IMG/VR virus record: IMGVR_UViG_3300025011_000153
Span: 1-29,347 of that record
Length of the DNA stretch: 29,347 nt
Origin: a virus
Strand: one strand, 5' to 3'
Under the pieces are notes generated by a model, which made no database searches, was not told the DNA's origin, and was given only the letters and a program-made list of their open reading frames with translations. Made by a program: the position numbers and the translations under genes. Each line of letters starts with the position of its first letter. Positions within the stretch are counted from its first letter, which is position 1. Below, one piece after another: positions 1 through 7,856 of the stretch.

Positions 1-288
1 CGACCGTTCCGAGGGCTTCCAACTTGCTGCCGCTGCTCTGACTGCCGCTTTCGCCGCCTCTCCGGAACGGTCGTTACGATGGACTTCCGAAGGTTCGGAA
101 CCAGCCTCTGCATTCCAATCACCTCTTGCCGTAACATCGTCGGGGTCTGTTTCATCGATGGGCGTTTCTGAAATAATTTTATCCATCAAAATTATGAAGC
201 TCCTCCTAGCCACCTCATCCGGGATGCTCTTGAGCTTCAGCTTCATTGCATCCAGTTGCAACAGAAATTGACCTATGTTGCTTTCCAT
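1..288 (-). CDS. HK97 gp10-like neck / head-tail connector protein (partial, C-terminus off the left edge)
   Basis: The reading frame starts at ATG 288..286 behind GGGGGAGAATTGCA and stays open for 96 codons to the window edge. It begins MESNIGQFLLQLDAMKLKLK, then a helix (KSIPDEVARRSFIILMDKII), then SETPIDETDPDDVTARGDWN. The pattern TPxD...ARGxW is the usual mark of HK97 gp10-like neck or minor tail proteins, which line the junction between head and tail. The family then runs into an Ala-rich helix, as seen here. Its place after the adaptor and head-closure genes in the leftward operon agrees. The call is by motif and position; the missing C-terminus prevents a length check. Confidence 0.7.
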   Translation of the reverse strand, partial: MESNIGQFLLQLDAMKLKLKSIPDEVARRSFIILMDKIISETPIDETDPDDVTARGDWNAEAGSEPSEVHRNDRSGEAAKAAVRAAAASWKPSERS

Positions 289-315
289 TGCAATTCTCCC
301 CCGTCCATTATTGCC

Positions 316-393
316 TTATAGAACAAGCCAGAAGTACAGAACCAATGCTCCGTTGATCCCCCCTACAAAAAGAGCAAACAACAGATACTCCAC
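316..393 (-). CDS. Possible 25-residue hydrophobic peptide (GTG start)
   Basis: GTG 393..391 lies directly behind the stop codon of the head-closure gene and opens a frame of 25 codons ending in TAA. The peptide (MEYLLFALFVGGINGALVLY, then FWLVL) would be a single membrane segment with almost no soluble part. It fills most of the gap between two structural genes. The ribosome site is weak (AGGGCG), so translation would depend on coupling to the upstream stop. It may be noise; similar tiny membrane peptides are often left out of phage annotations. Confidence 0.3.
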   Translation of the reverse strand: MEYLLFALFVGGINGALVLYFWLVL

Positions 394-394
394 C

Positions 395-826
395 CTACGC
401 CCTGCACTGAAGCGTCCACAGGATCGTAGTAACTACTCCCGAGGTTTCATCCTCTCCCGGCTGCAAACTCTTTACAGAAACGATATTTAGCACAACACTT
501 CCTAAGACCAGTTTGTCCGCCGTAGTCGGATCTGTGAGGTCTGAAGTTATGAACTTCCTGTCAGAAGACATTATCGAAGTCCCGTCAATCTCCGTGGCCT
601 CATACTTGCTCTCAACCACACGCCCCGCCACCAGAGTCACCGCAGTAGCCGGATCAACGTACACAATGACATGGGTCGTGTTATTCTCCCACTGATACCG
701 GCTCTGCCCCGCGTTCCACGTCTTTGTATAGCCTGCGGAAGTTCCGGGGCGCTGCAAAGAAGCAGCCTTCCCGTTCTTATTGATGAGCCTCTGAGCCACG
801 TTGGTTTTTATCTTCGCGTATTGCAT
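395..826 (-). CDS. Head-closure-like protein (head-tail joining)
   Basis: This 143-residue protein has an N-terminal basic stretch and a beta-rich body. The middle segment (VTLVAGRVVESKYEATEIDG followed by TSIMSSDRKFITSDL) and the later KLVLGSVVLNIVSVKSLQPG match the layout of phage head-closure proteins: a strand leading to an IDGT turn, a DRK strand, and a VxIVxVxxLxPG strand near the end. These proteins plug the portal after packaging. It lies directly downstream of the DnaT-like adaptor and upstream of the gp10-like gene, the usual order adaptor - closure - neck. The start ATG 826 has AAGGTG five bases upstream. The family assignment is by pattern, the role by position. Confidence 0.6.
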   Translation of the reverse strand: MQYAKIKTNVAQRLINKNGKAASLQRPGTSAGYTKTWNAGQSRYQWENNTTHVIVYVDPATAVTLVAGRVVESKYEATEIDGTSIMSSDRKFITSDLTDPTTADKLVLGSVVLNIVSVKSLQPGEDETSGVVTTILWTLQCRA

Positions 827-827
827 C

Positions 828-1337
828 TCAGCACCTTAAAACAGACAGAGACCCTCTTCCACCCACAACGAGGGGGGAGATCATGGCCGCAATCGTCGGG
901 TACACGGTGGCGGAAGACGCGCCTTCAAAATACTCTATGGTGATGATATCCACTTTCTCGCTCTTCACCGCCCCTCCTCTATCGCGCGAAGCGAGAAGTG
1001 CTCCGGGAGTTGCAAGTTCGATAAGAGCAGCTTCCGCCGTCACGTTCTTCAGGATGACAGGGACGCCTGTGAGTTCGAATTCCTCGGGGTAGGTGTAGGC
1101 ATAGCTTCGGGGCCAGTCGAGGGCCTGCGCGTAAGAGAACTTCTCGCCGCGCCACTGCCCGGAATACAGGGAATCCAGGGATCGGGTGGCACGCACGAGG
1201 GCAGTTTCCTTGTCAGCCGTCAGGGCGGCTGCCCATGCGGTATTCCCCATATCCGCGTGATATGTGTCGGCGGCAGTTACTGCCAAATAACTCGTCGCGG
1301 TCGAAATTCCTGTGCCATCCTCAACGACAAAAGCCAT
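828..1337 (-). CDS. Head-tail adaptor, DnaT-like family
   Basis: The 169-residue protein begins MAFVVEDGTGISTATSYLAV and continues with DTYHADMGNTAW, KETALVRATRSLD and GQWRGEKFSYAQALDWPRSY. This is the characteristic order of the phage family annotated as DnaT-like ssDNA-binding or head-tail adaptor: a VEDGTG start, a helical bundle with the ATRxLD motif, and the LxWPR strand. Despite the label, in phages it sits at the portal-neck interface. The start ATG 1337 is preceded by GGAG at a six-base spacing. It is followed two bases later by the closure gene. I am confident of the family and fairly confident of the structural role. Confidence 0.78.
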   Translation of the reverse strand: MAFVVEDGTGISTATSYLAVTAADTYHADMGNTAWAAALTADKETALVRATRSLDSLYSGQWRGEKFSYAQALDWPRSYAYTYPEEFELTGVPVILKNVTAEAALIELATPGALLASRDRGGAVKSEKVDIITIEYFEGASSATVYPTIAAMISPLVVGGRGSLSVLRC

Positions 1338-1398
1338 AAGTATCTCCTACTGATAAGGAAGTTTAGCACAAAAACCGCATGCGGACAATAGCCACAGC

Positions 1399-1959
1399 TT
1401 AGAACTGAAGCTCAAACAATATCTGGCTTATGTTAAATATGATGTCTTTCCCTGAACCGTTCACCACTTCCATGAGTGTCTTTCCTGAATTTGGCCTTAT
1501 GATGTTGACATCCGTTTGAGTACTCCCGCCTCCGCTGCTCTGGTTCGTGCTTCCTGTCCCCACGAGCCATTCCAGCGCCGACTCTCCCTTGACTGTTCCG
1601 GTAGGCCCTTCCGTCAAAGTCAACTTGGACTCCCCACCGATTATCGTATTCAGATTGTATGCATGGAGCAAGGTCCCGCCCGAATAGTTTGTTCCTCTGT
1701 AGACAATGACGGTGACGGGGCCACTCGTAGTAGAAAACTGTGCGGGACGCAGAAACACTACTTTGTTCAGTCCAACCAACGTTGTGTAGTCCAGCAAAAT
1801 AAGAAGGGAGGCCCCTGTCAGGATAGTGAAGTTCTTCTGAAGCAGGAAGCCTGCTCCTCTTACTGTGTAATCGTCGGCGTAGGTTGTAGTCCTGCTGGCG
1901 TCTCCGGAGAAAGAGCGGGAGTTCTCTGTAAGTTCCGCCACCCTTTCCATAGCGCTCAC
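1399..1959 (-). CDS. Structural protein, paralog of the next upstream gene
   Basis: This 186-residue protein starts at GTG 1959 (AGGGG seven bases upstream), two bases beyond the stop of its neighbour at 1962-2525. The two share the layout MSA-ER-...-E, a beta-rich body with FLRPAQF against HLRPAKL, VIVYRGTNYSGG against VQVYEGTSSTDG, and an N-containing strand after it. I read them as tandem paralogs. A pair of such beta-sandwich proteins near the capsid gene suggests head decoration, fibre or vertex proteins. No enzyme motif is visible. Structural role: inferred from operon position; paralogy: seen. Confidence 0.62.
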   Translation of the reverse strand: MSAMERVAELTENSRSFSGDASRTTTYADDYTVRGAGFLLQKNFTILTGASLLILLDYTTLVGLNKVVFLRPAQFSTTSGPVTVIVYRGTNYSGGTLLHAYNLNTIIGGESKLTLTEGPTGTVKGESALEWLVGTGSTNQSSGGGSTQTDVNIIRPNSGKTLMEVVNGSGKDIIFNISQILFELQF

Positions 1960-1961
1960 GG

Positions 1962-2525
1962 TTAGCCCCTGGATTCCTCGTAGAAAGGAAGGTCGAAATA
2001 CCCGGTGGTGGCAGTGGCCGCTCCGATGTTCGTGAACTTCACGAGGTAAAGGGTCCCCGGCTTCAGAACGATTTCCTGTGTTCCTCCTGCGGAGCCTCCT
2101 GAAGCATTACCCGTACCCGCAGCGCCCGCTCCATCCTGCCCTACGATGGTTCCGTAAACTGGATTGGCTACGCCCACCGTGACAACAGTACCAGCAAGAT
2201 TGGAGGAATTCCTGTTGCGGTTTATGGGAATATAAGCAGAGCCATCGGTCGAGGAGGTGCCCTCGTACACTTGCACCGCCAGGAGATTGGCTGTGGACAG
2301 AAGTTTGGCGGGACGAAGATGGATGTACTTGCCTGCCGAGGCTACGGGAGTCAACAGAGTGACAACGTACACGGCGGCGGCAGCCAGAGATCCCGTATTC
2401 CCGATCACGCTGAAGCTCTTCCCTTCGTGTATCTCTCTGTGGTCGTTATCCATGACTCCGAGGGCTCCGGTGAAGGCGTCTCTTGCCCCCTCCAGAATTT
2501 CCGTTGTTCGTTCGGGGGCGCTCAT
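1962..2525 (-). CDS. Beta-rich structural protein (possible decoration or vertex protein)
   Basis: The start is the ATG at 2525, with AGGAG eight bases upstream; a longer frame begins further up but lacks a site. The 187-residue product has an N-terminal helix (MSAPERTTEILEGARDAFTG), a HEGKSFSVIG strand, KYIHLRPAK, VYEGTSSTDG and NRNRNSSNL, then a Gly/Ala-rich loop (GQDGAGAAGTGNASGGSAGG) and a final strand group ending in DLPFYEE. This HEG...HLR...YEGT...NxNR pattern recurs in hypothetical structural proteins of short-tailed phages. It has a tandem paralog downstream. The family is recognised only as a phage structural pattern. Confidence 0.65.
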   Translation of the reverse strand: MSAPERTTEILEGARDAFTGALGVMDNDHREIHEGKSFSVIGNTGSLAAAAVYVVTLLTPVASAGKYIHLRPAKLLSTANLLAVQVYEGTSSTDGSAYIPINRNRNSSNLAGTVVTVGVANPVYGTIVGQDGAGAAGTGNASGGSAGGTQEIVLKPGTLYLVKFTNIGAATATTGYFDLPFYEESRG

Positions 2526-2526
2526 A

Positions 2527-2907
2527 TTAGGGTCTCCTCTGGAGGTTCTTCCTGACAAACTTGGGCTGGTGGGGGGCTTCAGCGGCAGGGGCTTTCACTA
2601 CTACAGAAGCAGACGCTTCCGCTTCGACCGGAACTTCCGGGTCTTTCCTTACTACGGAAGGCTCGGAAGTGACAACTTCCGCCACCGGGGGAGGAGCCGG
2701 AGCGGGGACAACGACTTCCACGACAGGAGCTGGATCTTCAACTACAGGCGCGGGAGCCGAAATCACCTCTTCCCTGAACTTGCACTTCCGCAAGATGTCA
2801 ATCTCTTCCGGTTTGTCTGTAGCATATTCCCCTCCAACAAAAGAACAGAGGGTTTTGTTGTTGCCCGGGTCCCATACATGGCCGTTACCAAAGAACTTGA
2901 TTTTCAC
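2527..2907 (-). CDS. Small protein with Pro/Ala/Val-rich tail
   Basis: GTG 2907 is preceded by TAGGAG at seven bases. Residues 1-47 form a compact domain (MKIKFFGNGHVWDP, LCSFVGGEYATDKPEEID, LRKCKF). This is a common phage module found near head genes, whose role is not known to me. From about residue 50 to 115 the chain is low-complexity (APAPVVEDPAPVVEVV and similar), rich in Pro, Ala, Val and Glu, and probably extended. It ends with a basic stretch (KFVRKNLQRRP). The gene lies directly after a terminator and one base before the stop-start junction to the next gene. It could be a short structural linker. Confidence 0.6.
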   Translation of the reverse strand: MKIKFFGNGHVWDPGNNKTLCSFVGGEYATDKPEEIDILRKCKFREEVISAPAPVVEDPAPVVEVVVPAPAPPPVAEVVTSEPSVVRKDPEVPVEAEASASVVVKAPAAEAPHQPKFVRKNLQRRP

Positions 2908-2927
2908 TTGATTCTCCTAAATCCCCA

Positions 2928-2968
2928 CGAAAGAAAAGAGCCCTCCCTCCATACCGGAGGAGGGCCCT
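2928..2968 (-). terminator. Rho-independent terminator after the beta-helix gene
   Basis: On the minus strand AGGGCCCTCCTCC (2968-2956) pairs with GGAGGGAGGGCTCT (2950-2937), with one G-U and few mismatches, around a five-base loop. TTTTCTTTC follows directly. It lies eight bases after the stop codon at 2976 and separates the beta-helix gene from the downstream structural genes. Confidence 0.85.
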
Positions 2969-2975
2969 ACCTTTA

Positions 2976-4145
2976 CTACGCCGTGGTGCTGAGTCCACCC
3001 GCAGCTGCGGCAGTCGGGGCACCGACGTTGTTGAACAACTGCGTACCGTTGGCGGTCACGTTCACGGAGGCACAGTCCTGCAGGATGATCTTGTCGGTCG
3101 ATCCCGTCACGATGTGCAGAGCCGCAGGGACAGCCGTGGACAGAGCGTAATTGAACAGACAACCACGGAAAGCCGTCGGGCGACCACCAGAGGTACTGGC
3201 GCTCTTGATCGCGCCGTGGGCGGTTCCTGCGGTCACGTACCCCTGGACCTCCACGCCGAGGAACCTGTTGCGTGCAACGGCTCCGCTCAGGAGGATCTCG
3301 GAAGCGGCGTTGTTGCCCTGCGCCACGGTATCGGACCCGATGGTTCCGCCCTCGAAGCAGGCCTCTTCAGCCGCATCCAGCTTCAGGCTATAGTTGGTGG
3401 CGGCGGTGGCCGCACCCATGGCTCCTGCGATGTGGCAGTTGCCGAAGTAGTTCCGGGCACCGGAGACCACGACGCCACCGATTTCGAGGGCGTTGGAACC
3501 GCCGTTCCACATCATCGTGTTGTAGAAGGCGTTGTTGGAACCGGAAACCGTGATGAGGTTGACGTTGATGCTGGTCATGGACGTATGCGCCCCGACGGTG
3601 AGAGTCCCGGTGACGGTGATCGACAGGGCAGAAACCGTAACGACCGTGATGGCGGCGGCGTTCACGTTCGTGATGAACTTCATCCCCGCCACCCAGCCAT
3701 CGGTAATGAAAGATCCCGTGGCGCGGGAAATGGAAGTGTCCGCCACAGCCGTCAGCGTCGCTGTCGTGACGATGCTCTTGTTGGCCAGACGCGAACGCAT
3801 GAAGCTCTGCACAGGAGCACAGGCACCGACAACCGTGATTCCGTGCTTGTCCCAAGCAAGTTCCTGAGTGGCATAGCTCGTGGTCTGGGACGCGGTTCCG
3901 GTTCCCCGGGAGAGCAGGACGATGCCGTCACCGGCTCCGCTTACACAGCGGTCGTACGCGCCCGAGGAATCGAAGAGGGAAGCGAGGGCGCGGTCGGTCG
4001 AGATGCCGTCGGCTCCGTTGGTTCCGGAGGTCGGATCTACCCAGTACCACGTTCCCCGGATCGGGGGCAGGGGACCGGCAGCGTTGAGGGCAGTGAGGTA
4101 GTCGCGGGCGGACGGCCAAAAGCCGTCGGGAATGGAAAGATTCAT
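2976..4145 (-). CDS. Probable beta-helix phage surface or head protein
   Basis: The start is ATG 4145 behind AGGAGCTAAACATC; the open frame extends 27 codons further without a ribosome site. The 389-residue product begins MNLSIPDGFWPSARDYLTAL and has GTWYWVDPTSGTNGADG, in which a WVD-GxxG segment introduces the repeated, Gly/Ser/Ala/Thr-rich strands typical of right-handed beta-helix proteins (VVSGARNYFGNCHIAG, FLGVEVQGYVTAG, TAFRGCLFNYA). Such proteins in phages are usually head or tail surface proteins. No catalytic site is seen. It follows the lectin-like gene by five bases and is closed by a terminator. Fold: inferred; structural role: likely. Confidence 0.6.
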   Translation of the reverse strand: MNLSIPDGFWPSARDYLTALNAAGPLPPIRGTWYWVDPTSGTNGADGISTDRALASLFDSSGAYDRCVSGAGDGIVLLSRGTGTASQTTSYATQELAWDKHGITVVGACAPVQSFMRSRLANKSIVTTATLTAVADTSISRATGSFITDGWVAGMKFITNVNAAAITVVTVSALSITVTGTLTVGAHTSMTSINVNLITVSGSNNAFYNTMMWNGGSNALEIGGVVVSGARNYFGNCHIAGAMGAATAATNYSLKLDAAEEACFEGGTIGSDTVAQGNNAASEILLSGAVARNRFLGVEVQGYVTAGTAHGAIKSASTSGGRPTAFRGCLFNYALSTAVPAALHIVTGSTDKIILQDCASVNVTANGTQLFNNVGAPTAAAAGGLSTTA

Positions 4146-4150
4146 GATGT

Positions 4151-4873
4151 TTAGCTCCTGGCCTGAATCACCCGGAGACCGGGGTAGATGGTGAACGTGT
4201 TGATCGCAGCCGATCCAGCACGACAATTGAGTGACAAGGTAAGGGAAACAGTGGGAAGGCTGGCCGAGAAAGTCGCAACTTTCACCCCGTCAAGGAAGAA
4301 AGTAGCAAGGGTCCCGTCCCAGTCAATCTCGTACTCGCGGGCCACGACGCCCATGGTCCCCGCAGCCGCAACAGCAGTCTGCGTTCCCGCAAGGTAGCTG
4401 TGGCAGTTGATGGTCGTGGTGTTGTCGAGCTTGCAGAAGAACAGGCCCTCCACAGCAGTGTTGATCCCATGGGAGACGCTCGTGACAAGGAGATCAGTCT
4501 TGATGCCGCACAGGCCGAACAGGAAGTCAGACTGCGTGGCTTCAGACAGCTTGATCTCACAATACGCCTTGAAGGGTTTGCCTGCTTCGCACTTGACGAG
4601 GGCTCCCTTGACCTGTGCGTTGATGCCCGCAAAGTCTTCCGCCGAAGTGGCGATGGTTATCAGTTCTCCGGATGTCACCGAAGGCACTGCCGTAGGGGTA
4701 GTCCCTACCACCGTCAGCGTGAGCGGAGCCACACCTTCGGAGGGGGTAAGGATCACTTTCTGGACATCCCCCCACGCATCATGCCACCGCACTCCGATCC
4801 CGGTTACGTTTTCCTCCAGGATTCCGAGGGTGGTTGAAGCGGGAGTCAGGGGTCCCTGCTTGAATATGCTCAC
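4151..4873 (-). CDS. Structural protein with lectin-like C-terminal half
   Basis: GTG 4873 has AAGGAGG seven bases upstream, and overlaps the stop of the homing endonuclease as GTGA. The 240-residue product has an N-terminal segment with GIGVRWHDAWGDVQKVILTP, a strand-rich middle (FKAYCEIKLSEATQSDFLFG) and a C-terminal part whose order (EYEIDWDGT, ATFFLDGVKVATF, LTLSLNCRAGS) resembles concanavalin A-like jelly rolls. It sits between capsid and beta-helix genes. Its ribosome site is encoded inside the end of the endonuclease gene, so the two are now coupled. The jelly-roll idea is inferred from strand pattern only. Confidence 0.6.
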   Translation of the reverse strand: MSIFKQGPLTPASTTLGILEENVTGIGVRWHDAWGDVQKVILTPSEGVAPLTLTVVGTTPTAVPSVTSGELITIATSAEDFAGINAQVKGALVKCEAGKPFKAYCEIKLSEATQSDFLFGLCGIKTDLLVTSVSHGINTAVEGLFFCKLDNTTTINCHSYLAGTQTAVAAAGTMGVVAREYEIDWDGTLATFFLDGVKVATFSASLPTVSLTLSLNCRAGSAAINTFTIYPGLRVIQARS

Positions 4874-5829
4874 TGTACAGCCTCCTTATCTTCAGTACAA
4901 ATAGGACAGAGTTCTCTTGTCACTGTACCACAGATAAACGGCTTGTTGCAAGAGGTACATTTGATGCGGAACCTCCGAAGGTACAAGGACTTATCAGGGT
5001 TCTTGGGGCTCTTGGGGCTCTTGAGAGGTCTGTTCGTCGTCGTGTCCACAGGCAGGGGCTCAAGGATCACGGAAGGGTCGGTCTTGAGTACAAAGACCGT
5101 CTGGTAATCAAAATGCTGTGGGACGTAGGCGTAGCCGTCTTTCCGCAGGATGTTGAGCTTCCTCCATCCGTACTTGGACTTGCATTCGGGGCAGAATTTC
5201 TTATGCGTAGCGTTGGATTCGAATACGGTATCACAAACTACACAGGAGACAGGTGTAAGTTTTGCTTTGGGACACTTCCTGCCTCTATGCGCTCGGGACA
5301 TGTTAGCTAGGGCTTCTGTGGTGTGAGGAATTCCCTTATTTGGGGCAGGTTTTCCCTTTCGTATTGCTGTAAGATGCGCCTTCGTCTCGGGGGAGTAAAC
5401 TACCTTCTTCCCTTTGTTGGGAGAGATTATCTCCCCTGAGGCGTACTTTCGTTTAAGTGTAGCACTTATTTTAGGTGCTGCCTTAATATGCGCAAGCCTA
5501 CTTATCTCTCTGGCTTCTTCCGTAGCCATAGAGGCTCCCTCCCCTCCGTGAGTAAGGTTGTACCCACAGCAAGAGATGGCGGTTGAAAACAAATCAATAT
5601 ACTCCCGCTCAAGATCGCACAACACTTCGTTGTCGTCGGAGTGCTCCAAAATCTTCCACGCAAAGTTCTCGGGTCCGTACTTCAGAAGGGCGGCATGGAA
5701 CACAAAGCCGTCTTTTCGACGAGCACTGTTTAGATGACAATGCCTTCGTCGGGTAAGAGCGGAATCCCTGCTCTTTCCGATGTACATTTTCCCGTTTACT
5801 CTGTTGGTTGCGCAGTAGACTATTCCCAT
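4870..5829 (-). CDS. GIY-YIG homing endonuclease with NUMOD3 repeats and two zinc ribbons
   Basis: The GIY-YIG domain fills residues 1-95: IVY at 3-5, YIG at 16-18 in NGKMYIGKS, a basic cluster with the expected catalytic Arg (TRRRH, 26-30) and a conserved Glu in LEREYIDLF (73-81). Residues about 135-185 carry two NUMOD3-like DNA-binding motifs (NKGKKVVYSPETK and NKGIPHTTEA). Two C4 clusters follow: C196, C199, C213, C216 and C291, C294, C308, C311, likely zinc ribbons for target binding. Free-standing enzymes of this kind nick intronless alleles beside their own gene and spread by repair. It sits between capsid gene and lectin-like gene, behind the capsid terminator. No intron is evident in the capsid frame, so it looks free-standing. 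Confidence 0.92.
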   Translation of the reverse strand: MGIVYCATNRVNGKMYIGKSRDSALTRRRHCHLNSARRKDGFVFHAALLKYGPENFAWKILEHSDDNEVLCDLEREYIDLFSTAISCCGYNLTHGGEGASMATEEAREISRLAHIKAAPKISATLKRKYASGEIISPNKGKKVVYSPETKAHLTAIRKGKPAPNKGIPHTTEALANMSRAHRGRKCPKAKLTPVSCVVCDTVFESNATHKKFCPECKSKYGWRKLNILRKDGYAYVPQHFDYQTVFVLKTDPSVILEPLPVDTTTNRPLKSPKSPKNPDKSLYLRRFRIKCTSCNKPFICGTVTRELCPICTEDKEAVQ

Positions 5830-5859
5830 GGGAAGCCTTATGTAGGAGGAAACAAAAGA

Positions 5860-5891
5860 TTAGGGACGAAGATTAAAATCTTCGTCCCTAA
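5860..5891 (-). terminator. Rho-independent terminator after the major capsid gene
   Basis: A perfect 14-bp stem (TTAGGGACGAAGAT, 5891-5878, with its complement at 5873-5860) encloses a four-base loop, and TCTTTTGTTT follows on the minus strand. It lies eight bases past the capsid stop codon, so it would limit read-through into the homing endonuclease and downstream genes and help keep capsid mRNA abundant. Confidence 0.85.
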
Positions 5892-5899
5892 ATTACACT

Positions 5900-6850
5900 T
5901 TACGCGGTAGCGAGTCCCGTGAGGGTGCCGTGGTAGGTCTCGGCGCTGTAGTCAATTCCGCACTGACTGTACATGTAGCCTCCGTATGCCGCAGCGGTAA
6001 CCGCAGTCGGCTGCCACAGAACCTCGGCTCCATCCATGGAGAATTCCATCCCGCCGTTGCTGAGAGGCACGATGGGGACGTACACCGGGGAAAGAACGGA
6101 GATGTCCGCGATCAGGAGCGTTCCCGCAGGAATCTGGGGATCGTAAACCACGCCCATCTGAGCAAAATCCGTCTCGATGAGCTGAATGTTTGCACCACCA
6201 ACCGTCCGGCTCTGGGGCACGTACTCGTACAGATGCGAAAGCTGTTGCTTCTGATAGCCGTTGACGAAGATCACGGGGTCGGTGAACGGGGAGCCGTTGT
6301 CGGCCATGGTCCGCAAGAGCTTGTCGATGAGGGGCTTGGTGAGAGCAGCACCCGCAGCCGCCACGGTGTTCGTGGTGATGCCAGTGATGATTCCGCGAGT
6401 CTTGGCCGCAGTGGCGGTCGTGGTCGCATTCGCGTAGACACCGTTCAGGAAAGCGTACTCCATGTCGAGAGCCATCTGCTTGAGCTGGACATTCTTCTGG
6501 AAGGTCAGTTCGTCCACGACCGGATTGGGGTCGTTGGTGTTGATGCCGCTCATGAAGCCGGAGGTGCTCTGTTTCTTCAGCGACACTTGCACGGTGTTCT
6601 GGAAAATCTGCACCGTGTTGGTGGCCTCGGAACGGGCCGTGGTCGTCGGAGTCAGGGTCCCTACGGAGTCATCTTCCGAGATCGCGGGCTGGGAAGCCGC
6701 AGCAAGGGTCCACGTCTGGGCAAGGGGAAACAGGAAGGCACCGGAGCGCCGGGACCTGCCCGCGATGAGGTTGAGGAAGGGGGTCTGCTTTCCGCCGATC
6801 TGGAGAAGCTCGCCACGATAGTTCAGGGTATCGGTCTTGGTCATGGCCAT
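5900..6850 (-). CDS. Major capsid protein, SU10/DUF5309-like
   Basis: The 316-residue product starts MAMTKTDTLNYRGELLQIGG, with KQTPFLNLI, FLFPLAQTWTLAAASQPAIS, NTVQIFQNTVQVSLKKQSTS and MALDMEYAFLNGVYA. These are the marks of the SU10-like (DUF5309) HK97-fold capsid family: the N-arm with TPFL, the ISE...A...N.VQIF strand with SxxQ, and the long E-like helix with DxExAFLxG. The C-terminus (LWQPTAVTAA, GGYMYSQCGIDYSAETYHG) also fits. It follows the scaffold gene and precedes a strong terminator. The gap to the scaffold contains a small GC-rich hairpin (6889-6903) with a GCGAA loop. The start ATG 6850 has AGGTGG seven bases upstream; an in-frame ATG two codons later is the alternative. Confidence 0.9.
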   Translation of the reverse strand: MAMTKTDTLNYRGELLQIGGKQTPFLNLIAGRSRRSGAFLFPLAQTWTLAAASQPAISEDDSVGTLTPTTTARSEATNTVQIFQNTVQVSLKKQSTSGFMSGINTNDPNPVVDELTFQKNVQLKQMALDMEYAFLNGVYANATTTATAAKTRGIITGITTNTVAAAGAALTKPLIDKLLRTMADNGSPFTDPVIFVNGYQKQQLSHLYEYVPQSRTVGGANIQLIETDFAQMGVVYDPQIPAGTLLIADISVLSPVYVPIVPLSNGGMEFSMDGAEVLWQPTAVTAAAYGGYMYSQCGIDYSAETYHGTLTGLATA

Positions 6851-6911
6851 GGTGTTCCACCTGTTTTACGTAAGGACCTTTGCTCTCAGGGGCTTCGCGC
6901 CCCCAATTACT

Positions 6912-7697
6912 TTAATCCTTCATTTCGGAAGCCAACTTCGCTTTCAGCATAATAGCTAATTCTGTTCTGCCGCTTGCGAGGGCTTCCTGATATAATTGCT
7001 CGGTCGATTTGGAGCCCCCTATGGACCCCGCACCTCCGGCACCTGACGCTCCGCTTCCCGAGGACCTCGGAGGAGCAAGGATGCTTTTGGCAAGAACGCT
7101 GGTATCGGCCCAGTTCTTGATGTAGTCAAGAGGCGTAACCTCCATCTCCACACCGCTGTCGCCTTTCATGCGCGCATACACGCGCCGCGTACCGTCCTCA
7201 CCCACATCGATCTTGATGTCACCGGACAACAGACCAAAGACTTCATCGGACATGCTCGGGTCCTTGAGCGACAAGGAAGAGATGGCCTTGCGGAGTTCGG
7301 CGGCTTTCACCGTCTCGTTCAGGATTCTGGATTCTTTGTCCACCTGATCCTGGAGCTTCTTCGCCAGCTTCTCGAATTCCTTGTTCTGCTTGGAGGTGCC
7401 TTGAAACTTCGCGTTCACCTCGTCAAGTTCTTTCTGCTTGGACTCCAGAATCTTGTCCCGGTCCTCAAGTTGCCGCAAAACCTTGCTGAACTCCTCGGGG
7501 TCCGCAGACGTGACTGTCTGGGCCTTCGCTTCCAGCTCGCGTATCTTGGTCTTCTGGGCGGCGATGCTTGCAGCGCTTTCGTTGAATACCGTGCCCATCT
7601 TCTCGAAGATACCCGCCGATTTTTCCGTGAACTCTTCCTTCTTGTCTTCAGGCACAAATCCAACCAGAATGTCCCGAAGCTCGTCCTGAAACGCCAT
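6912..7697 (-). CDS. Capsid scaffold protein
   Basis: Start ATG 7697 has AAGAAGG just upstream; the frame is open for 44 more codons without a site. The 261-residue product begins MAFQDELRDILVGFVPEDKK and is then mostly helical and charged, with heptad-rich coiled coil from about 40 to 135 (KTKIRELEAKAQTV, QLEDRDKILESKQKELDEVN, ELEKLA-like repeats). The C-terminal third has a Gly/Ser-rich hinge (PPRSSGSGASGAGGAGSIGG) and ends in a basic helix (TELAIMLKAKLASEMKD), which in scaffolds contacts the capsid shell. Its place between portal and capsid genes is the classic scaffold position. No protease motif is seen, so it is probably a plain scaffold. The role follows from position and coiled coil. 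Confidence 0.82.
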   Translation of the reverse strand: MAFQDELRDILVGFVPEDKKEEFTEKSAGIFEKMGTVFNESAASIAAQKTKIRELEAKAQTVTSADPEEFSKVLRQLEDRDKILESKQKELDEVNAKFQGTSKQNKEFEKLAKKLQDQVDKESRILNETVKAAELRKAISSLSLKDPSMSDEVFGLLSGDIKIDVGEDGTRRVYARMKGDSGVEMEVTPLDYIKNWADTSVLAKSILAPPRSSGSGASGAGGAGSIGGSKSTEQLYQEALASGRTELAIMLKAKLASEMKD

Positions 7698-7800
7698 GCA
7701 ACCTTCTTTGCCAATCGGCAATGCAGAGAGATGATTATTTTGCCTCTGTCGTAGGCTCAACCGGGCCTGTCCAGAAGCAAACCGTATACTAACATTGTCT

Positions 7801-7829
7801 ATACTACAACAAGAGTTACAAAGTGTCAA
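7801..7829 (-). promoter_or_regulatory. Sigma-70 promoter for scaffold-capsid transcription
   Basis: On the minus strand the -35 is TTGACA (7829-7824), the spacer is 17 bases and the -10 is TAGTAT (7806-7801). It lies about 100 bases upstream of the scaffold start, in the gap after the portal gene. A GCGGTG-GAAT-CACCGC hairpin (7845-7830) directly abuts the -35 and may help end portal transcription. Confidence 0.8.
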
Positions 7830-7856
7830 GCGGTGATTCCACCGCCTTATTCCAAC

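Noticed and set aside
1338-1398. Possible terminator (CCGCATGCGG followed by T-run) on the minus strand
   Set aside because: The palindrome leaves only a three-base-pair stem with a usable loop, too weak for a call.
2257-4154. Two long plus-strand frames opposite the structural genes
   Set aside because: They run antisense to genes with recognisable structural patterns, have low-complexity Arg/Gly/His-rich composition and no ribosome sites.
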